32,761 nt of DNA, taken from NCBI RefSeq assembly GCF_000243455.1, contig NZ_AGJL01000017.1:1-32761 (forward strand). Direction: 5' to 3'. Positions 1-8,476 of this stretch are shown one piece after another; the first letter of the stretch is position 1; each line of letters starts with the position of its first letter. The notes beneath the pieces are model-generated. The model was not told where the DNA came from. It did no database searches and saw only the letters and a program-made list of their open reading frames with translations. Source of the stretch: Methanotorris formicicus Mc-S-70 (GTDB taxonomy: Archaea > AGJL01 > Methanococci > Methanococcales > Methanococcaceae). A program made the position numbers and the translations under genes.

Positions 1-415
1 TGTGTGATGGGAATTAGGTAATATTTATATCAAAATTAATAATCGTTGAAGATAATACCGTTTATTACACTTTCTTAACGAATCTTGATTTTGAACATGC
101 AAAGGACTATCTAAAAATCTATAAAAAGCGTTGGAATATAGAAACAAGATTTAGAATGTTTAAAGACCTAAAAATAAAAACGAAATCCAGGACTTTAAAG
201 GTTAGGTTGTTTCTATTTATACTTAGAGCGATAATCCATAACTTTTGGATTTGGATGAAACATAAAACGAAATTCCTTATAATTTAAATTATAATTTAAA
301 AGAATTTATTATATCAATTAACGACTTTGCAAACTTGTATTGCAAACCTTCCTTTGATTATTATGGTGGTAATACTCGGTTGTGTATATCTAATGCATAT
401 TCGGAGATACTGTAA
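1..415 (+). pseudogene. Decayed IS4-like (DDE) transposase, C-terminal remnant
   Basis: A reading frame open from 18 to 284 encodes the C-terminal part of a DDE transposase. It contains YKKRWNIETRFRMFK, which fits the Y-(2)-R-(3)-E-(6)-K signature around the last catalytic Glu of IS4-like transposases. The frame meets TAG at 15-17 and TAA at 285-287. The rest of the C-terminus (from about KEFIISINDFANLYC to SEIL) continues in another frame from about 275 to the TAA at 413-415, so at least one frameshift separates the halves. The 5' part is cut off by the window edge or lost. A perfect 12-bp tandem duplication sits at the frameshift zone (277-300). No terminal inverted repeat could be confirmed. 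The family assignment rests on the signature only. Confidence 0.72.
277..300. repeat. Perfect 2 x 12-bp tandem duplication in the transposase remnant
   Basis: TTATAATTTAAA occurs twice back to back (277-288 and 289-300). Twelve bases preserve frame, so this copy step alone does not explain the nearby frameshift. It marks local decay by slippage in the dead transposase. Confidence 0.7.
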
Positions 416-522
416 CAATAAATCAAACATAAAATTCTAAATAAATCAATTTATCTCTTTAATTTCATAGAATGGGATATAATACAAACGACCATAAAGG
501 CACTAATCAGATAAATACAATT

Positions 523-536
523 AAAATATATATACC
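523..536 (+). promoter_or_regulatory. Probable TATA box for apgM
   Basis: The stretch AAAATATATATACC lies about 41-54 nt before the apgM ATG. A transcript starting about 25 nt downstream would have a short leader of 15-25 nt that includes the GGTGG ribosome site at 568-572. The whole region is AT-rich, so the exact box is uncertain. Confidence 0.45.
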
Positions 537-576
537 TAACCCATTAACATAATGCAAAAAATAACAAGGTGGTAGA

Positions 577-1797
577 ATGAAGGCAGTTATTTTTATCATT
601 GATGGTTTAGGGGATAGGCCAAATAAAGAAGGCAACACCCCATTAAAAGAGGCAAATACACCAACAATGGATAAAATTGCAAAAGAAGGAATTTGTGGAA
701 TTATGAATGCTGTAGATATTGGGGTTAGGCCAGGGAGTGACACCTCACACCTCGCAATTTTAGGATACAACCCTTATGAAGTATATACTGGAAGAGGACC
801 TTTTGAGGCATGTGGTGTTGGTATTGATGTTAAAGAAGGAGATATTGCATTTAGATGTAACTTTGCCACTGTTGATGAGAATTTTGTTGTTTTAGACAGG
901 AGGGCAGGAAGAATCAAAGAAACTGAAGAATTAGCAAGAGAGTTGGATGGTTTGGAAATTGATGGGGTTAAAGTTATATTTAAGCAATCTGGTGGTTATA
1001 GGGCAGCACTGGTTTTAAGAGGAGATGGGTTGAGTGATAAGATAACTGATGCAGACCCTAAAAAGGAAGGTAGAAAAGTTAAAATGATTGAACCATTGGA
1101 TGATTCAGAAGAGGCTAAGAGAACAGCAGAAATATTAAATAAATTATTAAAAATTGCCTATGAAAAACTAAACAACCACCCAATAAATGAAGAGAGGAGA
1201 AAGAAAGGTTTACCAGTTGCAAATATGATTTTACCAAGAGGTGCTGGAAAGGTTCCTTATGTGCAGAAGTTTGAGGAAAGATATGGATTAAAAGGGGCTT
1301 GCATTGCTGGAACAGGATTGATAAAAGGTATTGCTAAAATGGCTGGATTAGATCTTATTGAAGTAGAAGGAGCGACTGGAACACCAGAAACAAACTTTAT
1401 GGGTAAGGCAAAGGCGTTAGTTGAAGCATTAAAAGAGTATGACTTTATTTTAATCAATGTTAAAGGTGCAGATGAGGCAGGACATGATGGGGATTATGAG
1501 ACAAAGAAAATTGTCATTGAGAAGATTGATGAGATGCTGAAATACTTTATTGAAAATGTTGATAAAGATGAGGTTTATCTCGTATTAACTGGAGATCATT
1601 CAACACCAATAGAAGAAAAAGACCACTCAGCAGACCCAATACCAATAGTTATTTGGGGTAGAAGTGTTAGAACAGATGACGTTGAGAAGTTTGATGAATT
1701 TAGCACATATAAAGGAGGATTAGGATGGATTAAAGGTAAGTACATAATGCCCATATTGATGGACTTGATGGGATTGGCTAATAAATATGGTGCATAG
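577..1797 (+). CDS. apgM: 2,3-bisphosphoglycerate-independent phosphoglycerate mutase (archaeal ApgM)
   Basis: Interconverts 3- and 2-phosphoglycerate in cytoplasmic glycolysis/gluconeogenesis. The 406-residue protein has the alkaline-phosphatase superfamily layout. An N-terminal metal-binding segment, IDGLGDRP, carries the first Asp. The PGSDTSHLAILGY motif holds the presumed nucleophilic Ser. TGRGPFEACGVG follows, and near the C-terminus come metal-site motifs GADEAGHDGD and LTGDHSTP. Length and sequence match the archaeal ApgM group, closest by memory to the M. jannaschii MJ1612 type. The start is fixed by GGTGG at 568-572, nine nt from its first G to the ATG. It stands alone, with its own probable promoter and about 97 nt to the next gene. 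Confidence 0.95.
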   Translation: MKAVIFIIDGLGDRPNKEGNTPLKEANTPTMDKIAKEGICGIMNAVDIGVRPGSDTSHLAILGYNPYEVYTGRGPFEACGVGIDVKEGDIAFRCNFATVDENFVVLDRRAGRIKETEELARELDGLEIDGVKVIFKQSGGYRAALVLRGDGLSDKITDADPKKEGRKVKMIEPLDDSEEAKRTAEILNKLLKIAYEKLNNHPINEERRKKGLPVANMILPRGAGKVPYVQKFEERYGLKGACIAGTGLIKGIAKMAGLDLIEVEGATGTPETNFMGKAKALVEALKEYDFILINVKGADEAGHDGDYETKKIVIEKIDEMLKYFIENVDKDEVYLVLTGDHSTPIEEKDHSADPIPIVIWGRSVRTDDVEKFDEFSTYKGGLGWIKGKYIMPILMDLMGLANKYGA

Positions 1798-1894
1798 ACT
1801 ATAAGACTCTGAGCAGTTATCTATTAATTATTTTTACAACAAAATTTAAAGTTCACATTCTATTTTTTCAATAAATTTTTTATGTGGTGATATC

Positions 1895-3058
1895 ATGGAT
1901 TATCCAAAAATATACGTCAATTTTGCGGCATACAGTGCAATAGAAAAAGGAAATTTAATCGTTAAAAAGAATGGAATTTTAAATATAAAAGATTTTGAAA
2001 AACTTGATATTGGAGAAATTGTTGACGTTTATTCAAAAAAAGGTAAATTTTTAGGTAGGGGTTTTAAAAATCCGCATGAAATAAGGATAGTAACTCTAAA
2101 AAAGGAGAAAATTGATGAAAATTATGTAAGAAATAAAATCATTGAGGCAAACAATTATAGGAAGTTTTTAGGATTTGAGGGTGCTTATAGGATGGTATAT
2201 ACTCAATCTGACTGGTTAAATGGGCTTGTTATTGATAAATACAATGACATATGTACTATCCAAATTTTTAACCATGGTTTTGAGTTGATGAAAGATACCA
2301 TAGTGGAGACACTCTTGGATTTGGGGATTGATAGTATATATGAAAAAAGTATTGGACGGAATAGAAGAAGGGCAGGTTTAAAAGAGCAGGAAGGAATATT
2401 ATGTGGAGAAAAAACAGAAACAATAATAAAAGAAGGAAATGCAAAATTTAAAGTCACATTTGAGGGGCAAAAGACAGGTTTTTTCTTAGACCAAAGAGAT
2501 AATAGGTTAGAACTTGAGAGATATATAAAAGAGGGAGATAGGGTTTTAGATGTCTGCTGTTATACTGGAGGATTTGCTGTCCATGCTGCAATAAAAGGAT
2601 CTGAGGTTGTTGGAATAGATTTATCAAAAAAAGCCATAGAATTGGCAAAGGAGAACATGCAGTTGAATGACATTGATGAGAGCAAATATGAGTTTAAAGT
2701 AGGGAACGCATTCAAAATTATGGAGGAGATGATTGAAGATAGGGAGGAATTTGATGTTGTTATTCTCGATCCACCTGCATTTGCTCAGTCAAAAAAAGAT
2801 GTGAAAAATGCAGTTAGAGGTTACCATTTGCTAAATAGATATGGTGCAAAACTTGCAAAGAGGTTACTCGTTACATGCTCATGCTCACAACCAATTGAAC
2901 CCTCAGAATTTAAAGCAGTAGCGATAGATGCGGCATTAAAGGCAAATAAATGGATTAGACAGATAGGATCTTACAGAACTCAATCTGCAGATCATCCAAT
3001 AACATCAAAGGGAACTGAATACTTAAAATGTTTATTTTTTAAGGTAGATGAGTTCTAA
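1895..3058 (+). CDS. RlmI-like SAM-dependent rRNA (cytosine-C5) methyltransferase with PUA domain
   Basis: Predicted to methylate cytosine C5 in large-subunit rRNA. The 387 residues show an N-terminal PUA-type RNA-binding domain (about 1-75, including GEIVDVYSKKGKFLGRGF). A middle domain carries GLVIDKYND and the GFFLDQRDNR motif typical of the RlmI/COG1092 family. A Rossmann methyltransferase domain follows, with SAM motif I DVCCYTGGFAVHAA, an acidic GIDLSKKAI strand, the catalytic motif DPPAFAQ, and TCSCS, which holds the cysteine expected for m5C chemistry. GGTGA at 1886-1890 sets the ATG. The family is certain, but the exact target base is inferred from bacterial RlmI. Confidence 0.88.
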   Translation: MDYPKIYVNFAAYSAIEKGNLIVKKNGILNIKDFEKLDIGEIVDVYSKKGKFLGRGFKNPHEIRIVTLKKEKIDENYVRNKIIEANNYRKFLGFEGAYRMVYTQSDWLNGLVIDKYNDICTIQIFNHGFELMKDTIVETLLDLGIDSIYEKSIGRNRRRAGLKEQEGILCGEKTETIIKEGNAKFKVTFEGQKTGFFLDQRDNRLELERYIKEGDRVLDVCCYTGGFAVHAAIKGSEVVGIDLSKKAIELAKENMQLNDIDESKYEFKVGNAFKIMEEMIEDREEFDVVILDPPAFAQSKKDVKNAVRGYHLLNRYGAKLAKRLLVTCSCSQPIEPSEFKAVAIDAALKANKWIRQIGSYRTQSADHPITSKGTEYLKCLFFKVDEF

Positions 3059-3271
3059 TTAACTAACCGTGATTACCTTTACTCCCATAAAACAACAATC
3101 CATAATACTACAGAATTAAAAAACTTAAATATAACAAACTAAAAAATAAAAATAGAATACAAAAAATATTATCCTTTAATGGGGATTAAGATATTAAATA
3201 TAATATTAAATTAATTATAAAACTTTAAGTTATTTAACTCCTTTGGTCATAAATTCTTTGTGGTGATATTT

Positions 3272-4237
3272 ATGTTTTTTAAAAAACTATCAACAATTGA
3301 GAGGATATACAACATTGGGTTGGAGTTGGAACATTTGGATGAGATATTCGAAAAAATAACCAAATTTTTAATAGAGTTTGAGGAAGACATAATAAAAACC
3401 TACGCCTCAAGTGTCTTAAATGAGATAACAGTAGAGAACATAATGACAAAAGACGTTTTAACAGTTCCAGAAGATATGAACTTGGAAAAATTTGAAAAAC
3501 ATATTAGAGAACATAAGCATTTGGGTTATCCTGTTGTTGATGAGAATGATAATATCCTTGGTATTGTAACCTTCAATGATTTAAAAAAGATTGGAAAGGA
3601 GTTATTTAAAAAATTTAAAGTTAAAGATGTGATGACCCCTGAGAGTAAGTTGGTAACCGTCTCTCCAAAAACAAGTGCAGCAGACGTCCAAAAAATTATG
3701 TGGAAAAATGATATTGGAAGGATTTTAGTTGTTGATGATAAAAACAATTTACTTGGAATTGTAACAAAAAGTGATTTATTGAGGGCATCAGTAATTTTAC
3801 TCAACGAAATGCCAAAAATAACAGAATGCAAACACATAACAAACTTTTATTTTTACGATAGGGATGCATCAAAGATAAATAAACTTGCCGATGATATGGT
3901 TGTATTGCTTGGTGCGAGGGGGTATATTGTCTCAGAAAAAGAGGGGTATATTGAGATATTGACAAGAGATTGGGAACCACTTGCAAAAATAATGAAGAGT
4001 AAAAATAAGATAGAGCATATAACTATAACAACAAAAACTTTAAACCTAATAGATGAGAAGATAGCCAAAGAGGTCATAAACCTCATTGAAAAATATGCAT
4101 TTGAGGAAATTATAATAACTGATCACATCACACTAATTAATGAGAGATCTTCTATTATTAGGGTAATAACTGATATAACATCATTCAGAGATAGCAAAAA
4201 AACCTTTGGAACTGTAACTATTAGAATAGATTTCTAA
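3272..4237 (+). CDS. CBS-domain-pair protein with archaeal C-terminal domain, function unknown
   Basis: The 321-residue protein starts with a charged helical segment (about 1-50). Two CBS domains follow (about 55-170), visible as ENIMTKDVLTVPED...GYPVVDENDNILGIVT and VKDVMTPESKLVTVSP...ILVVDDKNNLLGIVTKSDL. CBS pairs usually bind adenosyl ligands such as AMP, ATP or SAM and regulate an attached or partner protein. The C-terminal 125 residues match no domain I can name. A GTG at 3260 is in frame, but GGTGAT at 3262-3267 is correctly placed for the ATG at 3272. It is the first gene of a tight run (24 nt to the next) that includes mmp7, so a regulatory link to methanogenesis is possible but unproven. 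Confidence 0.85.
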   Translation: MFFKKLSTIERIYNIGLELEHLDEIFEKITKFLIEFEEDIIKTYASSVLNEITVENIMTKDVLTVPEDMNLEKFEKHIREHKHLGYPVVDENDNILGIVTFNDLKKIGKELFKKFKVKDVMTPESKLVTVSPKTSAADVQKIMWKNDIGRILVVDDKNNLLGIVTKSDLLRASVILLNEMPKITECKHITNFYFYDRDASKINKLADDMVVLLGARGYIVSEKEGYIEILTRDWEPLAKIMKSKNKIEHITITTKTLNLIDEKIAKEVINLIEKYAFEEIIITDHITLINERSSIIRVITDITSFRDSKKTFGTVTIRIDF

Positions 4238-4261
4238 AACTTAAAAATATGAGGTGGTAAG

Positions 4262-4666
4262 ATAAAGGTTCTTGGAATAGATGTGTCTGGGAGGCATGAT
4301 GTGTATGGGAAATTTCTAAGGCTCTATGCAGGAATTTTGGCTGAGATATCAGCAGATAGGGTAATACATGTTGAAAAGATAGAGGTGTATTACTCAGAAA
4401 GTTCAACACAAACGCCAAAGGATATAATAAAAGAGGTTAAAGAATTAATGGGTAAAATAAAAGGAAACTACGACTACATAGTTTGTGAGAAGGGGGAATT
4501 TTTTAAAATCCCAAAAGAACACGTTTCAAGTTTGTTGGGAAAGGAAGTTATTCATCCAAAAACTTTGGGGGAATTGGAGTTGGTGAATATTGCCCATCAT
4601 GTTTCTTACTCATGTAGAAAATTATTGTTAAGGGAGTTAGAATTAAACAATTTGGAATCAAAATGA
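4262..4666 (+). CDS. Small conserved archaeal protein with RNase-H-like N-terminus; probable ATA start
   Basis: Read from ATA at 4262 the protein has 134 residues and begins (M)KVLGIDVSGRHDVYG. That is a beta-strand ending in an Asp, as in RNase-H-like/actin-like folds. The rest includes DYIVCEKGEFFKIPKEH and a C-terminal helical tail. The only conventional start, GTG at 4283, would remove this strand and its Asp and has no ribosome site. GGTGG at 4253-4257 lies exactly nine nt before ATA, the spacing seen throughout the window. The upstream in-frame stop (TGA at 4250) excludes any other start. It resembles small uncharacterised archaeal families (possibly DUF2209), which I could not verify. 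It ends 21 nt before mmp7, suggesting co-transcription. Confidence 0.7.
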   Translation: MKVLGIDVSGRHDVYGKFLRLYAGILAEISADRVIHVEKIEVYYSESSTQTPKDIIKEVKELMGKIKGNYDYIVCEKGEFFKIPKEHVSSLLGKEVIHPKTLGELELVNIAHHVSYSCRKLLLRELELNNLESK

Positions 4667-4687
4667 AAAGGTTATTTTGGTGGAAAA

Positions 4688-5599
4688 ATGTATGAAATTG
4701 TTAGATATGAAGGAGGAGTATATAAGAATAATATTTTAAAGGAATGGATTGAAGATATAGGTGGCTTTGTTATTCAGGAGCATGTCATGCAGTTGGATGT
4801 TTATATGACCGTTGCTTTGCCTCAAAGTGAGATTGAGGCATTTAAAGAAGAGGCTAAGAAATATAAGGGAAAGGTTGTTGAGACGCCATTGGCAGGGATT
4901 GAGATAGCAGTTGTTGCCCCAAGTTTGTCAAGGCACCACCTTCCACACACCGCATGTGATATATCAGAATACGTTAGGAGATTTGGGGCAAAGCCAAATA
5001 TGATAGGTCTTGCACACGGAGCAGGAAAAAATATAAGTAGAATTAGCGAGAGAGAGAAGAAACTCATAGAAGAGCATGATGTTGCAATATACGTAATGGG
5101 TAATTTTGAAAATTGCATAAAAGACAAAACCCATTTATTTGATGTAGATATTCCGGTAGTTGTAACTGGAGGACCGGAAGAGTTGGATATCCCTTACCCG
5201 TATGTTGGAAACTTGGGAAGGAGGGCACATAGGTTGAGACACGGGGAAGAGACCAGGGCATTGAGAAAGATGGTAGATGTTGTTACAGATTTGATAAATG
5301 AAAGAAGGAGAGAACTCTCCTACGACCCCCCAATTGTGCCACCAGTTGTTGTTAAGGATGAGATTGAAAAGAGGGTTGAGGAGGTATTTAACATACTTTC
5401 TCCAATGCCTATTGTTACGCAACTTGATGGTTTGAGGATTAAGATGGATTATGATAAATACAAGGATAAAATTGCAAATGTTAAAGTAGGGAATTACGTT
5501 TTAAAAGATATTGCATATATAACAAGGTCTATGATGAAGAACTACATTCTTGTAAAGATAAAACCAAAATCAGAAGTTGAATTTGAATTAAACAAATAA
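4688..5599 (+). CDS. mmp7: Methanogenesis marker protein 7 (Mmp7)
   Basis: The 303-residue protein matches methanogenesis marker protein 7, a family found essentially only in methanogens. In other methanogens it is reported in the component A3a/activation complex that reduces and activates methyl-coenzyme M reductase with ATP and other Mmp proteins. Supporting segments are the N-terminal MYEIVRYEGGVYK, the LSRHHLPHTACDISEYVRRF region with conserved His and Cys, GLAHGAGKNISRISEREKK, VVVTGGPEELDIPYPYVGN and the YDPPIVPPVVVKDEIEKRV stretch. GGTGG at 4679-4683 is nine nt before the ATG. It sits between two small unknown genes (21 nt and 14 nt gaps) that are candidates for the same process. Confidence 0.87.
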   Translation: MYEIVRYEGGVYKNNILKEWIEDIGGFVIQEHVMQLDVYMTVALPQSEIEAFKEEAKKYKGKVVETPLAGIEIAVVAPSLSRHHLPHTACDISEYVRRFGAKPNMIGLAHGAGKNISRISEREKKLIEEHDVAIYVMGNFENCIKDKTHLFDVDIPVVVTGGPEELDIPYPYVGNLGRRAHRLRHGEETRALRKMVDVVTDLINERRRELSYDPPIVPPVVVKDEIEKRVEEVFNILSPMPIVTQLDGLRIKMDYDKYKDKIANVKVGNYVLKDIAYITRSMMKNYILVKIKPKSEVEFELNK

Positions 5600-5613
5600 T
5601 TGGAGGGAAATTT

Positions 5614-6027
5614 ATGGAAGATATGGATAATCAAATAATAGAAATGCCAATACCTCCCGGATTACCACAATCCATTATTGCCAGATTGTTAGAGATGTGC
5701 AATGTTAAGTTTGATATTAGGACGGATGAAATTCACGATGTGAAGTATCCTGTTTTATGTGGGACTTTGGAGGATTTAAAAATAGCAAAGGAATATTTGG
5801 AGTTGACCACAGAAACAAAATTGGCGTTGAGGGAAATAGCAAGATTGGCAAGAAAATTCAAAACAAAAGTTAAACTATACACTAACGATGATGAATACAA
5901 ATACATCTTAGAGATTATTGCAAACGACATAGCAAACAAAGATAAGATTGAAGTTGTTGAAAAAGAACCAGAAGGGGAATATGAAACCGTAAAGGTTCTT
6001 GATAAGGAAATTAAGGTTTATATTTAA
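5614..6027 (+). CDS. Uncharacterised protein downstream of mmp7
   Basis: I do not recognise this 137-residue protein. It opens with MEDMDNQIIEMPIPPGLPQ. A central stretch, LCGTLEDLKIAKEYLE, is followed by a lysine/arginine-rich helix (LALREIARLARKFKTKVKLY). An acidic C-terminus ends in strand-rich VKVLDKEIKVYI. No signal peptide, membrane segment or cysteine cluster is seen (two Cys only). GGAGG at 5602-5606 lies 12 nt before the ATG. It begins 14 nt after mmp7, so it is almost surely in the same transcript. A role beside Mmp7 in methyl-coenzyme M reductase activation is inferred from position only. Confidence 0.8.
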   Translation: MEDMDNQIIEMPIPPGLPQSIIARLLEMCNVKFDIRTDEIHDVKYPVLCGTLEDLKIAKEYLELTTETKLALREIARLARKFKTKVKLYTNDDEYKYILEIIANDIANKDKIEVVEKEPEGEYETVKVLDKEIKVYI

Positions 6028-6108
6028 TATTATGTTTTTTTATATATGTTTTTTAATATTATTCAGATGAAACTCTTTTTATAACGCAATAAGGTTAGGA
6101 TGGAAAAT

Positions 6109-6588
6109 ATGATTGGGATTAGGAGATTCAGATTGGAGGATTTGGACAGGGTTGAGGAGATAGAAAAGCAATCATTTAAAAAAATATATCCACGTTTTTT
6201 ATTGATTCACCTATACACAAACTTTCCAGATGGATTTATTGTTGCTGAAATTGATGGTCATATTGTTGGTTATATTATAGGCACGATTGAATGGGGAAAT
6301 GGTCATATAATTTCAATTGCAGTGGATAGAAAATTTAGAAACAGGGGAATAGGATCAATATTGATTGAATATTTAGAAAAGTACTTTTTTGAGAGATGCA
6401 ATGTTAAATACATTGTTTTGGAGGTTAGAGTTAGCAATAAAAAAGCGAGGATGTTTTATTATAAGAGAGGTTATGTTGATAAGAGATTTCTCCCAAAGTA
6501 CTACGATGATGGAGAGGATGCTATTTTGATGGTAAAGAAAAGAAAGGACTTAAAAACAAACTATCCAATAACCATAAGTATGTGGTGA
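6109..6588 (+). CDS. GNAT-family N-acetyltransferase, RimI-like
   Basis: Predicted to transfer acetyl from acetyl-CoA, probably to protein N-termini as in archaeal RimI/Ard1 enzymes. About 159 residues. [20 protein letters not shown] forms the N-terminal strand-helix. [17 protein letters not shown] and [22 protein letters not shown] contain the Q/RxxGxG/A acetyl-CoA loop (RNRGIG). [20 protein letters not shown] is the classic RimI C-terminal motif. An ATG at 6100 is also in frame, but the best Shine-Dalgarno match (AGGATGG at 6097-6103) suits 6109. The gene ends in ATG TGG TGA, and this stop lies inside the hisA ribosome site, so the two are likely translationally coupled. Confidence 0.85.
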   Translation: MIGIRRFRLEDLDRVEEIEKQSFKKIYPRFLLIHLYTNFPDGFIVAEIDGHIVGYIIGTIEWGNGHIISIAVDRKFRNRGIGSILIEYLEKYFFERCNVKYIVLEVRVSNKKARMFYYKRGYVDKRFLPKYYDDGEDAILMVKKRKDLKTNYPITISMW

Positions 6589-6592
6589 AAAG

Positions 6593-7315
6593 ATGAATAT
6601 AATTCCTGCAGTTGATATAAAAGACCAAAAATGTGTTCAACTTATACAGGGGGATCCAAGCAAAAAACATATCGAATTAGACAATCCTGTAGAAGTTGCA
6701 AAGAGATGGGAAGAGGAAGGAGCAAAGATGTTACATTTGGTAGATTTAGATGGAGCGTTTGAAGGAAAAAGAAAAAACAGAGAAATTTTAAAGAAAATTA
6801 TAGAAGAGGTAAATATCCCAGTGGAAATTGGTGGAGGGATTAGAACTATTGAGGATGCAATGGAATTAATAAACATTGGTGCTGAAAGAATAATCATTGG
6901 AACTATTGCAATTCAAAATCCAAATTTTGTTGAAGAACTTTCAAAAAGATTGGATAGTAAGAAAATCATGGTTGCGTTGGATGCAAAAGATGGATATGTT
7001 GTTATAAAGGGATGGAAGGAAAAAACAAAATACACTCCAGTAGAGATTGGGAAAATTTTGCAGGAGAAAGGTGCTGGGAGTATTTTGTTTACAAATGTAA
7101 ATGTTGAAGGGCTTTTGAAGGGAATTGATGTAAATCCAATTAAGGAGTTGGTAGATTCATTGGATATCCCAGTTGTTGCTTCTGGTGGGGTTACATCTAT
7201 TGATGATTTAATAAAGTTGAAAGATTGTGGGGTTGAAGGAGTTGTAATCGGTTCTGCATTGTATAAGGGGTTGATAGATTTAAAAGAGGCTATAAAGGTT
7301 GTTGAAGGTAGGTAA
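6593..7315 (+). CDS. hisA: Phosphoribosylformimino-AICAR isomerase, histidine biosynthesis
   Basis: HisA catalyses the Amadori-type isomerisation of ProFAR to PRFAR in histidine biosynthesis. The 240-residue protein is a full (beta/alpha)8 barrel. The first strand is [19 protein letters not shown] with the catalytic Asp (AVDIKD). [12 protein letters not shown] and [12 protein letters not shown] are phosphate-binding segments. [17 protein letters not shown] carries the second catalytic Asp at mid-barrel symmetry. [13 protein letters not shown] and [11 protein letters not shown] bind the other phosphate. GGTGA at 6584-6588 sets the start and overlaps the upstream gene's stop. No other his genes are nearby, as is common in archaea with dispersed his genes. 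Confidence 0.96.
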   Translation: MNIIPAVDIKDQKCVQLIQGDPSKKHIELDNPVEVAKRWEEEGAKMLHLVDLDGAFEGKRKNREILKKIIEEVNIPVEIGGGIRTIEDAMELINIGAERIIIGTIAIQNPNFVEELSKRLDSKKIMVALDAKDGYVVIKGWKEKTKYTPVEIGKILQEKGAGSILFTNVNVEGLLKGIDVNPIKELVDSLDIPVVASGGVTSIDDLIKLKDCGVEGVVIGSALYKGLIDLKEAIKVVEGR

Positions 7316-7422
7316 TCATTTTATTTTTTAAATATTTAAATCTGTTATATCATTTTCGAAAATCCTAAATAAGATATATTATAAAAAGATAGGTCTTAAC
7401 AAATTATCATTATGGTGGTTGC

Positions 7423-8361
7423 ATGGATGAGGATAGTTTTAACTCTAAGAAAAATAAGATCGTATCTGTTGGGCATATAGCATTGGATTATATATTCAAC
7501 GTTGAGAAATTCCCAGAACCAAATACATCCATTCAAATTCCATCTGCAAGGAAATACTATGGTGGAGCGGCATGTAATGTTGCCGTTGGTGTGGCAAAAC
7601 TTGGATTATCCTCTGGCATTGTATCGTGTGTTGGCTATGACTTCAAAAATTCTGGATACGAGAGATACTTAAAAAACTTCGGTGTTGATATTTCCCAAAT
7701 CTACCACTCGGAGGAAGAAGAAACTCCAAAGGCATGGATATTTACAGATAAGGACAACAACCAAATAACATTCTTCCTTTGGGGAGCAGCAAAACATTAC
7801 AAAGAACTAAATCCACCATTATTCGGATCAGAAATTGTCCATTTAGCCACTGGAGACCCAAAGTTTAATGTAAAATGCGCAGAAAAAGCGAAAAAAAATA
7901 ATATATTGGTATCTTTTGACCCTGGGCAGGATTTGCCATTATATGACAAAGAAACCATGGAAAAAGTTATAGAAAACACTAATTTTTTATTTATGAATAA
8001 ACATGAGTTTGAGAGAATTTTAAAGTTATTAAACACTAATTTGGAGAGTTTGATGAATAAGGTTGACGTTTTGGTTGTAACCCATGGTAAAGATGGGAGT
8101 ATAATATATACAAAAGATGAAGAAATAAAAATTCCAAGTATTAAAGCAAAGAAAGTTGTTGACCCAACAGGTGCTGGAGACAGTTATAGAGCAGGATTTT
8201 TAACAGGTTATGTAAGAGGGTATAACTTAAAAGAGTGTGGATTAATTGGTTCCTGCGTGGCATCATTTGTTATTGAAAAAAAAGGCTGTCAAACAAACCT
8301 GCCATCATGGGATGATGTTGTTGAACGATTAAAAAGAGAGGGCTATGTATTGGAATTCTAA
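7423..8361 (+). CDS. PfkB-family nucleoside kinase (MJ0406 type)
   Basis: ATP-dependent sugar/nucleoside kinase of the ribokinase fold. The sequence closely resembles M. jannaschii MJ0406, a nucleoside kinase with broad specificity (inosine, guanosine, cytidine). The 312 residues show the substrate-side glycine motif YYGGAACNVAVGVAKLG, the region ITFFLWGAAKHYKELNPP, VVTHGKDGSIIY, and the PfkB signature DPTGAGDSYRAGFLTGY, whose Asp is the catalytic base and whose GAGD forms the anion hole. It has about seven extra N-terminal residues before the usual family start. GGTGG at 7414-7418 nonetheless places initiation at 7423. nadA follows at 116 nt, a pairing remembered from M. jannaschii. Confidence 0.92.
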   Translation: MDEDSFNSKKNKIVSVGHIALDYIFNVEKFPEPNTSIQIPSARKYYGGAACNVAVGVAKLGLSSGIVSCVGYDFKNSGYERYLKNFGVDISQIYHSEEEETPKAWIFTDKDNNQITFFLWGAAKHYKELNPPLFGSEIVHLATGDPKFNVKCAEKAKKNNILVSFDPGQDLPLYDKETMEKVIENTNFLFMNKHEFERILKLLNTNLESLMNKVDVLVVTHGKDGSIIYTKDEEIKIPSIKAKKVVDPTGAGDSYRAGFLTGYVRGYNLKECGLIGSCVASFVIEKKGCQTNLPSWDDVVERLKREGYVLEF

Positions 8362-8476
8362 CTATGTGAAATAATATTAAATTTAAATCTGAAACCTTTG
8401 TTTTATTATTTAAAAATAACTTTAATTTTAAATAGTTTTTATTTTAAAAATTTAACTTCAATATGGAGGAATAACC

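Noticed and set aside
3059-3261. 200-bp AT-rich gap considered for a small RNA or IS relic
   Set aside because: I saw no tRNA-like fold, no repeat pair and no coding frame, only a plausible promoter-type AT stretch before the CBS gene.
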